This document shows, one piece after another, positions 8,100 through 16,713 of a stretch of DNA of 51,477 nucleotides; the first letter of the stretch is position 1, and each line of letters opens with the position of its first letter. The DNA lies in the NCBI RefSeq assembly GCF_014656075.1, contig NZ_BNBS01000054.1, positions 1-51,477 on the forward strand, read 5' to 3'. The translations under genes were made by a program, and so were the position numbers. Under the pieces are notes generated by a model. It was not told the DNA's origin. It ran no database searches and was given only the letters and a program-made list of their open reading frames with translations. This DNA comes from Streptomyces hydrogenans. GTDB taxonomy: Bacteria > Actinomycetota > Actinomycetes > Streptomycetales > Streptomycetaceae.

Positions 8100-8603
8100 T
8101 CAGAGTTCCAGGGTGAACGCCCACAGCGGGGACAGGCCCGGGACCGGGCTCCAGTCCCGCTCGGGCAGCCGCGTGAAGCCGATGCGCCGGTAGATCCGGT
8201 GGGCGGTGGTCATCCGGTCCTGGGTGGACAGCACCAGCCGCGCGCACCCGTCGAGGGTGTGGGCCCGGTCGACGCAGGCCCGTACCAGCGCCTCTCCGAC
8301 GCCCCGGCCGCGCGCCGCGCGCGCCACGGCGAGCAGCCGGAACTCGGCCTCGCCGGGCCGGGCGATGTCCGCCCACGCGCCGCCGCCCGCCGTGAAGGTG
8401 ACCGCGCCGAGCAGCGTCCCGCCGGCGTCCACGGCGACCAGCACCTCCGCCTCGACGGCCCGCCGGGCGACGTCCTTCATCACCGGCAGGTAGTCGTCGT
8501 CCTCGCCGAAGGTGAGGTGCCCGTCGTCGAGGTAGGCGCGGGCGGTGAGCTCGCCCACCTCCTCGTGCTCCTCCGGCCGTACGTCCCTGATCACGAAGTC
8601 CAT
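8100..8603 (-). CDS. GNAT-family N-acetyltransferase
   Basis: This is a 167-residue protein with the GNAT fold: an N-terminal IRDVRPEEHEEVGEL strand/helix, a central EFRLLAVARAARGRGVGEALVRAC segment containing the acetyl-CoA pyrophosphate loop (R-G-R-G-V-G), and a C-terminal HRIYRRIGFTRLPERDW typical of the last strand. The acceptor substrate cannot be predicted. The ATG at 8603 has no clear RBS; a -10-like CAGACT ends 7 nt upstream, so the mRNA may be leaderless. It is separated from the upstream symporter gene by a terminator hairpin. Confidence 0.88.
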   Translation of the reverse strand: MDFVIRDVRPEEHEEVGELTARAYLDDGHLTFGEDDDYLPVMKDVARRAVEAEVLVAVDAGGTLLGAVTFTAGGGAWADIARPGEAEFRLLAVARAARGRGVGEALVRACVDRAHTLDGCARLVLSTQDRMTTAHRIYRRIGFTRLPERDWSPVPGLSPLWAFTLEL

Positions 8604-8630
8604 GCCCGGCAGTCTGCCCGGTGGACAGGG

Positions 8631-8666
8631 CGAGGGCCCGGGGTTTTCCGCCGCCCCGGGCCCTCG
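8631..8666 (-). terminator. Terminator after symporter gene
   Basis: Arms CGAGGGCCCGGGG (8631-8643) and its complement (8654-8666) form a 13-bp stem with a 10-nt loop, directly downstream of the symporter stop codon. Confidence 0.75.
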
Positions 8667-8683
8667 ATCCGTGCGTGGACGGC

Positions 8684-10285
8684 TCAGTGGGTGTCGGCGC
8701 CGACCTTCGGCAGGGGGCGGACACCGGCGTCGCCGGCGTCGGCCGTGTAGTCCGACGGCGCGGTCTCGTCGACGCCCTCGGGGGCCTTGAGGGCCTTGAG
8801 GACGAAGGTGAGGACCACCGTCACCGCGAGGTTGAGCAGGAAGGCGGTGAGGCCGATGTAGCCGATCTCGCCGATGCCGGGGATCTCGGCGGAGGAGCCG
8901 GCGAAGTGCGCCTGCTTCGGCGTCGACACGTTGTACGCGGCGATCGTGCCGTACGCCATGCCGACCGCCCAGCCGCCGAGCAGCGCCCAGCGGTGGAACC
9001 AGCGGGTGAAGAGGCCGCCGACCAGGGCCGGGAAGGTCTGGAGGATCCAGATGCCGCCGAGGAGCTGGAAGTTGATGGCGACGGTCTTGTCCATGGTGAG
9101 GACGAAGACGAGCGCGCCGACCTTCACCAGGAGGGAGACCAGCTTGGAGACCTTGGTCTCCTGCTCGGGGGTCGCCTCGGGCTTGATGAAGTCCTTGTAG
9201 ATGTTGCGGGTGAAGAGGTTGGCCGCGGCGATCGACATGATCGCGGCCGGGACGAGGGCGCCGATGCCGATGGCGGCGAAGGCGATGCCCGCGAACCAGG
9301 CGGGGAACATGTCCTCGAAGAGCTGCGGGATGGCGAGCTGGCCGTTCTGGACCTTGATGCCGGCGGCGATCGCCATGAAGCCGAGCAGCGCGAGCAGGCC
9401 CAGCATCAGCGAGTAGAGCGGCAGGATCGTGGTGTTGCGGCGGATGACCTCGCGGCTCTTCGACGACAGGGTCGCCGTGATGGAGTGCGGGTACATGAAG
9501 AGCGCGAGCGCCGAGCCGAGCGCGAGCGTCGCGTACGTCCACTGACCGGCCTCGGCCGGCACGAGCCCGCCCACCTTGTTGGCGGTGAACTTCTCGTTCG
9601 CCGCGTCGAAGATGGCGTCGAAGCCGCCCAGCTTGATCGGGATGTAGATGATCGCCACCGCGATGACGATGTAGATCAGGGTGTCCTTGACGAAGGCGAT
9701 GAGCGCGGGGGCGCGCAGGCCCGAGGAGTAGGTGTACGCGGCGAGCACGCCGAAGGCGATGAGCAGCGGCAGGTCCTTGATGAACCAGTGGGTGTCCTCG
9801 CCGCCGCCGACGCCCATCACGTCCAGCACGGCCTGGATGCCGACGAGCTGGAGCGCGATGTACGGCATGGTGGCGAGGATGCCGGTGACCGCCACCGCGA
9901 GCGACAGGCCCTTGGAGCCGAAGCGGCCGCGGACGAAGTCGGAGGTGGTCACGTACCCGTGCTTGTGCGAGACGGACCACAGGCGCGGCAGGAAGGTGAA
10001 GATCAGCGGGTAGACCAGGATGGTGTACGGGACGGCGAAGAAGCCGGCCGCGCCCGCCGCGTAGATGGCCGCCGGGACGGCGACGAAGGTGTACGCGGTG
10101 TAGAGGTCGCCGCCGAGCAGGAACCAGGTGACCCAGGTGCCGAACGAGCGGCCGCCCAGGCCCCATTCGTCGAGGCTGTTCTCGTTCTCCGCCTTGCGCC
10201 ACTTCGCGGCGAGGAAGCCCATCACCGTGACGGCCAGGAAGAAGAACACGAACACGCAGAGCGCGACGACGTTGACGTCCTTCAT
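8684..10285 (-). CDS. Sodium:solute symporter, monocarboxylate-type
   Basis: This 533-residue SSS-family permease has about 13 hydrophobic segments. The family signature region includes GGRSFGTWVTWFLLGGDLYTAYTF and the core APALIAFVKDTLIYIVIAVA. It likely imports a short-chain organic acid such as pyruvate, acetate or propionate together with Na+, as for MctC/MctP-type members; the exact substrate is inferred. The C-terminal ~30 residues are hydrophilic. The ATG overlaps the stop codon of the upstream DUF3311 gene by 4 nt, the usual two-gene arrangement for this transporter class. Confidence 0.9.
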   Translation of the reverse strand: MKDVNVVALCVFVFFFLAVTVMGFLAAKWRKAENENSLDEWGLGGRSFGTWVTWFLLGGDLYTAYTFVAVPAAIYAAGAAGFFAVPYTILVYPLIFTFLPRLWSVSHKHGYVTTSDFVRGRFGSKGLSLAVAVTGILATMPYIALQLVGIQAVLDVMGVGGGEDTHWFIKDLPLLIAFGVLAAYTYSSGLRAPALIAFVKDTLIYIVIAVAIIYIPIKLGGFDAIFDAANEKFTANKVGGLVPAEAGQWTYATLALGSALALFMYPHSITATLSSKSREVIRRNTTILPLYSLMLGLLALLGFMAIAAGIKVQNGQLAIPQLFEDMFPAWFAGIAFAAIGIGALVPAAIMSIAAANLFTRNIYKDFIKPEATPEQETKVSKLVSLLVKVGALVFVLTMDKTVAINFQLLGGIWILQTFPALVGGLFTRWFHRWALLGGWAVGMAYGTIAAYNVSTPKQAHFAGSSAEIPGIGEIGYIGLTAFLLNLAVTVVLTFVLKALKAPEGVDETAPSDYTADAGDAGVRPLPKVGADTH

Positions 10286-10545
10286 CGCTCCTCACCACCC
10301 TCACGGACGCGGCGGGCGCGCTGGTCGCGCTGCCAGAGCTTGTACGCGATGACGGTGAGCAGGGTCGAGACCAGCACCCACAGCATCTGGTACCAGTAGA
10401 AGAACGGGATGCCGGCGAGCAGCGGGTCGACCTTCGCGTACGAACCGACCCAGAGCATCGCCACGAACGGGGCGATCAGACAGAGCGCGATGACGACCCT
10501 GAGCGGTGTGACGACCGGTGGTTTCCCGGTGGTGGTTTCTGACAT
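10282..10545 (-). CDS. DUF3311 small membrane protein, symporter partner
   Basis: The 87-residue protein has two hydrophobic segments (VVIALCLIAPFVAMLWVG and FYWYQMLWVLVSTLLTVIAY) followed by a basic tail (KLWQRDQRARRVREGGEER). Proteins of this family regularly precede and overlap sodium:solute symporter genes and are thought to be an accessory subunit. The chosen ATG (MSETTTGKPPVV) has GAGGGGAC a short way upstream. Overlap with the symporter gene (ATGA) indicates translational coupling. Confidence 0.87.
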   Translation of the reverse strand: MSETTTGKPPVVTPLRVVIALCLIAPFVAMLWVGSYAKVDPLLAGIPFFYWYQMLWVLVSTLLTVIAYKLWQRDQRARRVREGGEER

Positions 10546-10624
10546 GGCGAAATGACGTCCCCTCGCTGATCGCCGGCTGATGCCGAGGAAATTTAGGGGA
10601 CCGTCCACTCTCCGGGAAACCCTT

Positions 10625-10639
10625 GTCCGAATAACGGAC
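10625..10639. promoter_or_regulatory. Palindrome GTCCG-AATAA-CGGAC upstream of DUF3311
   Basis: A 15-bp inverted repeat lies 80-94 nt upstream of the DUF3311 start. A nearly identical element (GTCCG-ATAA-CGGAC) lies upstream of dasR. It is a candidate shared operator; the binding protein is unknown. Confidence 0.4.
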
Positions 10640-10685
10640 TGGTCTCGGCTGGGTCTCGGTGCCTGCCGATGCCCCGGAGAAAAGA

Positions 10686-10722
10686 CGTACCCCGACACAT
10701 CGCACGGATGCGCCGGGGTACG
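10686..10722 (-). terminator. Terminator after dasR
   Basis: Arms CGTACCCCG (10686-10694) and CGGGGTACG (10714-10722) enclose a loop that contains a nested CGCA/TGCG stem. It lies 15 nt past the dasR stop codon. Confidence 0.65.
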
Positions 10723-10737
10723 GGTTCAGATCGATTT

Positions 10738-11502
10738 TCAGCCGTTGGGCCGCTGGAGCCTCGCGACGAACTTGTAGCGGTCGCCGCGGTAGACCGAGCG
10801 CACCCACTCGACGGGCTCGCCCTGGGCGTCCAGGGAGTGCCGGGAGAGCATCAGCATCGGCAGACCGACGTCGGTGCCGAGCAGTCCGGCCTCGCGCGGG
10901 GTCGCGAGCGAGGTCTCGATGGTCTCCTCGGCCTCGGCGAGGTGCACGTCGTAGACCTCGGCCAGCGCGGTGTACAGAGAGGTGTACTTGACCAGCGAGC
11001 GGCGCAGCGCCGGGAAGCGTTTGGCCGAAAGGTGGGTGGTCTCGATCGCCATCGGCTCGCCGTTCGCCAGGCGGAGGCGCTCGATGCGCAGCACCCGGCC
11101 GCCGGCCGTGATGTCGAGCAGCCCGGCGAGGGTGTCGTCGGCCGTCACGTAGCCGATGTCGAGGAGCTGCGAGGTGGGTTCGAGGCCCTGTGCGCGCATG
11201 TCCTCGGTGTACGAGGTGAGTTGCAGGGACTGGGAGACCTTCGGCTTCGCCACGAAGGTGCCCTTGCCCTGGATGCGCTCCAGCCGGCCCTCGACGACCA
11301 GTTCCTGGAGGGCCTGGCGCACGGTGGTGCGCGAGGTGTCGAACTCGGCCGCGAGCGTCCGCTCGGGCGGCACCGGGGTGCCGGGCGGAAGGGTCTCCGT
11401 CATGTCGAGGAGGTGCCTTTTCAGCCGGTAGTACTTGGGCACGCGCGCGGTGCGGGTCGCCGGCCCGCCCTCTGTCTCCGTGCTGCCCGCCTCCGTCGCC
11501 AT
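10738..11502 (-). CDS. dasR: DasR, GntR/HutC-family aminosugar repressor
   Basis: DasR (254 aa) represses chitin/GlcNAc uptake genes and is released by phosphorylated aminosugars. Residues ~17-90 form the winged helix-turn-helix (RTARVPKYYRLKRHLLDM, PPERTLAAEFDTSRTTVRQALQEL). The rest is the UTRA effector domain (LTSYTEDMRAQGLEP through SLVKYTSLYTALAEVYDVHLAEAEE). Sequence and length match the S. coelicolor protein as I remember it. The ATG at 11502 gives the same N-terminal length, with GGAAGG upstream; a GTG at 11535 is an alternative. It is divergent from dasA, and a dre sits next to its own candidate promoter (TATAAG at 11635-11640, minus strand), suggesting autoregulation. Confidence 0.96.
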   Translation of the reverse strand: MATEAGSTETEGGPATRTARVPKYYRLKRHLLDMTETLPPGTPVPPERTLAAEFDTSRTTVRQALQELVVEGRLERIQGKGTFVAKPKVSQSLQLTSYTEDMRAQGLEPTSQLLDIGYVTADDTLAGLLDITAGGRVLRIERLRLANGEPMAIETTHLSAKRFPALRRSLVKYTSLYTALAEVYDVHLAEAEETIETSLATPREAGLLGTDVGLPMLMLSRHSLDAQGEPVEWVRSVYRGDRYKFVARLQRPNG

Positions 11503-11608
11503 GGCCTGCCTTCCCGACTGTGCTGCTGCCGTCACCGGCTCCTCCGTCTGTCGCGGCTCACATGGTGGCACGGACCGGTCACGGGTCGTCGGCCTCCCTC
11601 AGGTGTCG

Positions 11609-11622
11609 GTCCGATAACGGAC
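11609..11622. promoter_or_regulatory. Palindrome GTCCG-ATAA-CGGAC in dasR leader
   Basis: This 14-bp inverted repeat lies 107-120 nt upstream of the dasR ATG, just downstream of a candidate TATAAG -10 element. It closely matches the palindrome upstream of the DUF3311-symporter operon. Confidence 0.4.
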
Positions 11623-11656
11623 GCGACTGCCCTTCTTATACACCCTTGACACCCCC

Positions 11657-11672
11657 AAAGGTCTAGGCCAAG
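11657..11672. promoter_or_regulatory. DasR operator (dre), distal copy
   Basis: AAAGGTCTAGGCCAAG has the conserved GGTCTAG core and CCA half of the dre consensus ACTGGTCTAGACCACT. It lies in the dasR-dasA divergent region, immediately upstream of the candidate dasR -10 element. Confidence 0.65.
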
Positions 11673-11680
11673 CTCCGGGT

Positions 11681-11696
11681 ACTGGTCTAAACCATT
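11681..11696. promoter_or_regulatory. DasR operator (dre), dasA-proximal copy
   Basis: ACTGGTCTAAACCATT is a near-consensus dre. It lies ~90 nt upstream of the dasA start and downstream of a TTGACA -35-like element (11646-11651), a position suited to repressing dasA. Confidence 0.85.
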
Positions 11697-11784
11697 AAAG
11701 ACCAGGTCCCAGCCCCACGAGCACTACCTGACGTATGTCTTCGCGCGGTGGGCAGGGGTTGCAGGCATCCCTGAGGAGGGTGGC

Positions 11785-13074
11785 GTGAAGCGCAAGCTCA
11801 TCGCGGCGATCGGCGTCGCGGGCATGATGGTCTCTATCGCTGCGTGTGGCGGTTCCGACAGCGGTGACAAGAAGGACAAGGCCGAGGGCGGCAACAAGTC
11901 GCTCACCGTCTGGGTCATGGACGGTTCCGCTCCCAAGGAGTGGATCGACGGCGTCAACAAGGAGTTCGAGGCCGCCCACCCCGGCACCAAGGTCAACGTC
12001 GAGGTCCAGCAGTGGACCGACATCCAGACCAAGGTCACCACGGCGCTCTCCGAGGACACCCCGCCGGACGTCCTGGAGCTCGGCAACACCCAGACCACGG
12101 GTTACGCCGTCACCGGCGGTCTCGCCGACCTCTCGGGCGACAAGGACAAGCTCGGTTACAACAACTGGAGCAAGGGCATGCTGCCCTCGGCCGAGCTGGA
12201 CGGCAAGCTCTACGCCGCTCCGTGGTGGGCCGCCAGCCGCGTCGTGATCTACGACAAGGCCGCCTATAAGAAGGCCGGCGTCACCCCGCCGAAGACCCGC
12301 GGCGAGTGGATCGACGGCCTGAAGAAGCTCAAGGCCGCCGACGCCAAGTCGCAGCCCATCTACCTCCCGGGCCAGAGCTGGTACGTCCTCGCCGGCTTCC
12401 TGTGGGACGAGGGCGGCGAGCTCGCGGTCAAGGACGGCGACAAGTGGAAGGGTGGCCTGGCCACCCCGCAGGCCGCCGCCGCCATGAACTTCTACAAGGA
12501 GCTGCAGTCCTACTCGACCGCTCCGAAGGACAAGGACGAGGCGACCCCGCAGCAGTCCGTCGACGTCGTCCCCAAGGGTGGCGTCGCGTCCTGGATCGGC
12601 CTCGGCTGGGAGGCCGGCGGCGCGATCGCGGCCATCGAGAAGGCCGGCGGCAAGTCCGACTTCGGCTACTTCCCGATCCCGGGCAAGACCGCCGACAAGC
12701 CGGGCTCCGTCTTCTTCGGCGGCTCCAACCTCGCCGTCGCCGAGCGCTCCAAGAACCAGGAGCTGGCGAAGGAGTGGCTGGCCTTCGTCACCAACAAGAA
12801 GCAGCTCGAGTCGTACGGCACCGCCAACAAGGGCGGCATCATCCCCGTCGACACCTCCGCGCAGGTCACCCCTGAGGCCGGCTCCTTCGCCGAGGCCATG
12901 GTGAAGGTCGCCGAGGTCGGTCGCATCACCCCGATCACGGGTGGCTGGGCCAACGTCGAGACCGAGCCCAACCCGATCAAGGGCTACATGACCAAGGTCC
13001 TGAAGGGCGAGGACCCGCAGAAGGCCGGCGAAGAGGCCGACAAGGTCATCGCCGAGCGCATCAACCAGCAGTAA
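11785..13074 (+). CDS. dasA: DasA, chitobiose-binding lipoprotein of ABC importer
   Basis: DasA (429 aa) is the extracellular solute-binding lipoprotein for N,N'-diacetylchitobiose. The signal peptide MKRKLIAAIGVAGMMVSIAAC ends in a lipobox with Cys21. The mature part is a family-1 binding protein (SLTVWVMDGSAPKEWIDGVNKEF at the start, APWWAASRVVIYDK in the middle, MDG and GGWANVE motifs). The GTG start at 11785 is preceded by GAGGAGGG. Codon use has more GGT/GGC and AAG than most neighbours, consistent with high expression. It is followed by two hairpins before dasB, expected to lower expression of the permease genes relative to the binding protein. Confidence 0.96.
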   Translation: MKRKLIAAIGVAGMMVSIAACGGSDSGDKKDKAEGGNKSLTVWVMDGSAPKEWIDGVNKEFEAAHPGTKVNVEVQQWTDIQTKVTTALSEDTPPDVLELGNTQTTGYAVTGGLADLSGDKDKLGYNNWSKGMLPSAELDGKLYAAPWWAASRVVIYDKAAYKKAGVTPPKTRGEWIDGLKKLKAADAKSQPIYLPGQSWYVLAGFLWDEGGELAVKDGDKWKGGLATPQAAAAMNFYKELQSYSTAPKDKDEATPQQSVDVVPKGGVASWIGLGWEAGGAIAAIEKAGGKSDFGYFPIPGKTADKPGSVFFGGSNLAVAERSKNQELAKEWLAFVTNKKQLESYGTANKGGIIPVDTSAQVTPEAGSFAEAMVKVAEVGRITPITGGWANVETEPNPIKGYMTKVLKGEDPQKAGEEADKVIAERINQQ

Positions 13075-13083
13075 CCCCACCCC

Positions 13084-13156
13084 GGTGGCGTGGCCGGTTC
13101 CCCCCGGCCACGCCACCTGGGCGTTGCAGTGATTGCGGCCCGCTCCCCCGGGCCGC
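13084..13156 (+). terminator. Two tandem hairpins between dasA and dasB
   Basis: A 14-bp stem (13084-13097 with 13104-13117) is followed by an 8-bp stem (13135-13142 with 13149-13156). No T-run follows. They are probably a partial terminator or 3' mRNA stabiliser for dasA. Confidence 0.65.
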
Positions 13157-13200
13157 GCCCCGGTGGGCGCGGGAGCCCCAGAACCGCGAGGAAGAAGACC

Positions 13201-14223
13201 ATGACCGTGGACTCCCAGGGGACGGCGACCGCCGGTTCCCAGGACGCGCCCGGGAGGGCGGCAGGGAAGTCGCAGACTCCGCCACCCCCTTCCGGCGCGA
13301 AGGAAGCCCTTCAGCCCTCGCGCGGCAGACGTTCGCTGCCTGGTGGGCTACTGCCGTACCTGCTCGTCACGCCCGCCCTGCTGTCCATGGCGGTGCTGCT
13401 GCTCTACCCCCTGATCAGCAACCTGATCCTCTCCTTCCAGTCGGTCAACCGGCGTGAGCTGATCCGCCGCGAGACCCCCTGGATCGGCTTCGACAACTAC
13501 ACGGAGCTGCTGGGCAACTCCGAGTTCTGGACCGTCGTCCTGCGCTCGGTCGCCTTCACCGCCGCCAACGTGGCCCTGATCATGGCCATCGGCACCGGCA
13601 TCGGCCTGCTCCTCAACCGCCTCGGCAAGAAGATGCGGCTGGTGCTCTCCCTGGCCCTCGCCTTCGCCTGGGCCATGCCGATCGTCGCCTCCGTCACGGT
13701 CTTCCAGTGGCTCTTCGACGAGCAGTTCGGCGTCGCCAACTGGCTGATGCGGACGCTCGGCTTCTCCGGCTACGAGCAGCACAACTGGTTCGAGACCGGC
13801 TTCTCCACCTTCGTGATCATCACGGCCCTGGTGGTCTGGGGCTCCGTCCCCTTCGTGGCCCTCAACATGTACGCCGGCCTCACCACCGTGGGCACCGAGC
13901 TGTACGAGGCGGCCCGCATGGACGGCGCGAACGGCTGGCGGACCTTCTGGTCCGTGGTCTTCCCGAACCTGAAGCCGTTCTTCATGATCACCACGTTCCT
14001 GGAGATCATCTGGGTCTTCAAGGCGTTCACCCAGGTCTACGCCATGAACCAGGGCGGCCCCGACCGCGCCACCGAGACCCTTCCCGTCTTCGCGTACATC
14101 GAAGGCATGAGCCAGCAGCACTACGGCGTCGCGGCGGCCATCTCGATCCTCACCATCGTGATGCTCCTCGTGGCCATGTCCTTCTACTTCCGCCTGATCC
14201 TGAAGCAGGAGGACGAGCAGTGA
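13201..14223 (+). CDS. dasB: DasB, chitobiose ABC importer permease
   Basis: DasB (340 aa) is a MalF-type permease. A ~45-residue hydrophilic Pro/Ser-rich N-terminus precedes six membrane segments (first LLPYLLVTPALLSMAVLLLY). The cytoplasmic EAA loop is YEAARMDGANGWRTFWSVVFP, which docks the ATPase. No ATPase gene is present here; in Streptomyces the shared MsiK ATPase energises this importer (known from S. coelicolor). The ATG is preceded by GAGGAAG. The stop codon overlaps the dasC start by 4 nt (GTGA). Confidence 0.95.
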   Translation: MTVDSQGTATAGSQDAPGRAAGKSQTPPPPSGAKEALQPSRGRRSLPGGLLPYLLVTPALLSMAVLLLYPLISNLILSFQSVNRRELIRRETPWIGFDNYTELLGNSEFWTVVLRSVAFTAANVALIMAIGTGIGLLLNRLGKKMRLVLSLALAFAWAMPIVASVTVFQWLFDEQFGVANWLMRTLGFSGYEQHNWFETGFSTFVIITALVVWGSVPFVALNMYAGLTTVGTELYEAARMDGANGWRTFWSVVFPNLKPFFMITTFLEIIWVFKAFTQVYAMNQGGPDRATETLPVFAYIEGMSQQHYGVAAAISILTIVMLLVAMSFYFRLILKQEDEQ

Positions 14224-15101
14224 GCACCACCGCACAGACCCCCCAGGCGCCGGCTCCGCAGAAGCTGCGCACCCGCAAGCCGCTGACCGTCGGCGCCGTC
14301 GCCAAGAACGCCGCCGCGATCGTCCTGGCCGTGATCTTCGTCTTCCCGGTCTACTGGATGTTCTCGTCCTCGCTGAAGCCGCAGAGCGAGATCCTCAGCA
14401 AGGACCCGGTCTTCTTCTTCACCCCGACCTTCGAGAACTACGGCACGGCCACCGGCGTCGACCTGTTCTGGACGTACGTCACCAACAGCCTGATCGTCAC
14501 GGTCGGCGCCGTCCTCCTGGCCCTGGTCGTCGCCCTCGCCGCGAGCTTCGCGATCGCCCGCATGAAGTTCAAGGGCCGCAAGGGCATCGTCCTCATCGTG
14601 ATGATGGCCCAGATGGCCCCCTGGGAGGTCATGGTCATCGCGATGTACATGATCGCCCGCGACAACGACATGCTGAACAGCATCCCGCTGCTCACCGCGA
14701 TCTACTTCGTGATGGTCCTGCCCTTCACCATCTGGACCCTGCGCGGCTTCATCGCCGCCGTCCCGGTCGAGCTGGAGGAGGCCGCCCAGATCGACGGCTG
14801 CACCCGCGGCCAGGCCTTCCGCAAGGTCATCTTCCCGCTGCTCGCCCCGGGCCTGATGTCCACCTCGCTCTTCGGCTTCATCACGGCCTGGAACGAGTTC
14901 GCGATGGTCCTCGTGCTCAACAAGGACAAGACGAACCAGACCCTGACGCTCTGGCTCACCCAGTTCCAGACCGCGTTCGGCGACGACTGGGGCGCCACCA
15001 TGGCCGCCTCGACGCTCTTCGCCCTCCCGGTGCTCATCGTCTTCCTCTTCCTCCAGCGCAAGGCCGTCGGCGGCATGACCGCCGGCGCGGTGAAGGGATA
15101 A
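14220..15101 (+). CDS. dasC: DasC, chitobiose ABC importer permease
   Basis: DasC (293 aa) is the MalG-type partner of DasB. It starts at a GTG overlapping the dasB stop. After a ~25-residue hydrophilic N-terminus there are six membrane segments beginning AAAIVLAVIFVFPVYWMFSSS. The EAA loop is EEAAQIDGCTRGQAFRKVIFPLLAPG. The family signature TLRGFIAAVPVELEEAA is intact. dasD follows after 9 nt, so the operon continues. Confidence 0.95.
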   Translation: MSTTAQTPQAPAPQKLRTRKPLTVGAVAKNAAAIVLAVIFVFPVYWMFSSSLKPQSEILSKDPVFFFTPTFENYGTATGVDLFWTYVTNSLIVTVGAVLLALVVALAASFAIARMKFKGRKGIVLIVMMAQMAPWEVMVIAMYMIARDNDMLNSIPLLTAIYFVMVLPFTIWTLRGFIAAVPVELEEAAQIDGCTRGQAFRKVIFPLLAPGLMSTSLFGFITAWNEFAMVLVLNKDKTNQTLTLWLTQFQTAFGDDWGATMAASTLFALPVLIVFLFLQRKAVGGMTAGAVKG

Positions 15102-15110
15102 CGGCGCCCC

Positions 15111-16637
15111 ATGACCACACTCGTACACGGCTCGGACACCCTGACCCGTGACGCGCTCACGGTGCTCCAGCCCGGCTTCGTCGGCACCACCGCACCCGAC
15201 TGGCTGCTCCGCCGGATCGGCGAGGGCCTGTCGTCCGTCGGCCTCTTCGGCCGGAACGTCGCCGGCCCCGAGCAGCTCGCCCGCCTCACCGCCCAGCTCC
15301 GCGCCGAGCGGGAGGACGTCCTCGTCGCCATCGACGAGGAGGGCGGCGACGTCACCCGCCTCGAGGTCAACGAGGGCTCGTCCTTCCCGGGCAACTACGC
15401 CCTGGGCCGGGTCGACGACGTCGAGCTGACCCGGGCCGTCGCCCGCGAGCTCGGCCGCCGGCTCGTCGCCTGCGGGATCGACCTCAACTGGGCCCCCTCG
15501 GCCGACGTGAACTCCAACGCCGAGAACCCGGTCATCGGGGTCCGCTCCTTCGGACCCGACCCGGACCTGGTCGCCCGTCACACCGTGGCGTACGTCGACG
15601 GCCTCCAGGCCGTCGGGGTCGCGGCCTGCACCAAGCACTTCCCCGGGCACGGCGACACCAACGTGGACTCCCACGACGCGCTGCCCCGGATCGATGTGGA
15701 CCTCGCCACACTGCACGCCCGTGAGCTGGTGCCTTTCCGTGCGGCCATCTCCGCGGGTACCAAAGCGGTCATGAGTGCACATATCCTGCTCTCCGCGCTC
15801 GACACCGAACGTCCGGCCACCCTGAGCCCGCAGATCCTCACCGGTCTGCTGCGCCAGGAGCTGGGCTTCGACGGGCTGATCGTCACGGACGGCATGGAGA
15901 TGCAGGCCGTCGCGGCGACGTACGGCATCGAGCGCGGATCGGTCCTCGCCATCGCCGCGGGCGCCGACGCCATCTGCGTCGGCGGCGGGCTGTGCGACGA
16001 GGACACCGTACTGCGGCTGCGCGACGCGCTCGTCGACGCGGTACGGACCGGTGAACTGCCCGAGGAGCGGCTGGCCGACGCCGCGGCGCGCGTGCGCGCC
16101 CTGGCGGCCTGGACCCAGGCGCACCGGGCGAGGGGGGCTGGTTCGGTGCCGGGCGCGGCAGTGCAGGAGGGGACCGCGCCCGGCGCCGACATCGGACTCG
16201 TGGCGGCCCGCAGGGCCCTGCGGATCACCAAGGGGGCGGGGCTCTACACCCCGGTGTCGAGCGCCCCGTTCGTCGCGTCCTTCACCCCGGTGGCGAACTT
16301 CGCCGTCGGCGACGAGACCCCGTGGGGCGTCGCCGCCGAGCTGGACCGGCTGCTGCCGGGCACCGGTTCGGGCTCCTTCGACGCCGAGGCCACGGTCGAG
16401 TCCGTGCTCGCGGCGGCGGGGGAGAAGCGGATCGTCGCGGTCGTCCGCGACCTCCACCGGCACCCGTGGATGACCGCGGCCCTGGACGGCCTGGTGGCCG
16501 TCCGCCCGGACACCGTGGTCGTCGAGATGGGGCTCAACGAGGCGGAGCCGCGGGGTGCCCTGCACATCGCGACCCACGGCGCCGCCCGGGTCTGCGGCCG
16601 CGCCGCGGCCGAGGCCGTGGTCGGCACCGGCGCCTGA
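15111..16637 (+). CDS. dasD: DasD, GH3 beta-N-acetylglucosaminidase
   Basis: This 508-residue glycoside hydrolase family 3 protein has no signal peptide, so it acts in the cytoplasm. It would split imported chitobiose into two GlcNAc. The NagZ-type motif KHFPGHGDT (with the His-Asp catalytic dyad loop) is present, and VTDGMEM carries the candidate nucleophile Asp. The N-terminal barrel runs to about residue 340; the C-terminal ~160 residues form a second domain. It is the last gene of the dasABCD operon and ends at a strong bidirectional terminator shared with nagB. Confidence 0.92.
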   Translation: MTTLVHGSDTLTRDALTVLQPGFVGTTAPDWLLRRIGEGLSSVGLFGRNVAGPEQLARLTAQLRAEREDVLVAIDEEGGDVTRLEVNEGSSFPGNYALGRVDDVELTRAVARELGRRLVACGIDLNWAPSADVNSNAENPVIGVRSFGPDPDLVARHTVAYVDGLQAVGVAACTKHFPGHGDTNVDSHDALPRIDVDLATLHARELVPFRAAISAGTKAVMSAHILLSALDTERPATLSPQILTGLLRQELGFDGLIVTDGMEMQAVAATYGIERGSVLAIAAGADAICVGGGLCDEDTVLRLRDALVDAVRTGELPEERLADAAARVRALAAWTQAHRARGAGSVPGAAVQEGTAPGADIGLVAARRALRITKGAGLYTPVSSAPFVASFTPVANFAVGDETPWGVAAELDRLLPGTGSGSFDAEATVESVLAAAGEKRIVAVVRDLHRHPWMTAALDGLVAVRPDTVVVEMGLNEAEPRGALHIATHGAARVCGRAAAEAVVGTGA

Positions 16638-16650
16638 CGGCACGTACGCG

Positions 16651-16687
16651 AAGGGGCCCGGCACCTGAACCAGGTGCCGGGCCCCTT
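16651..16687. terminator. Bidirectional terminator between dasD and nagB
   Basis: A perfect 17-bp stem (16651-16667 with 16671-16687) and AAC loop lie between the convergent dasD and nagB genes. One arm ends in CCCCTT. Confidence 0.85.
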
Positions 16688-16713
16688 CCGTGTGCCGGTG
16701 GGCGGTCCGGGGA

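Noticed and set aside
10638..10653. A possible dre (ACTGGTCTCGGCTGGG) upstream of DUF3311
   Set aside because: Only the left half-site matches; the right half lacks ACCA. Not called as an operator.
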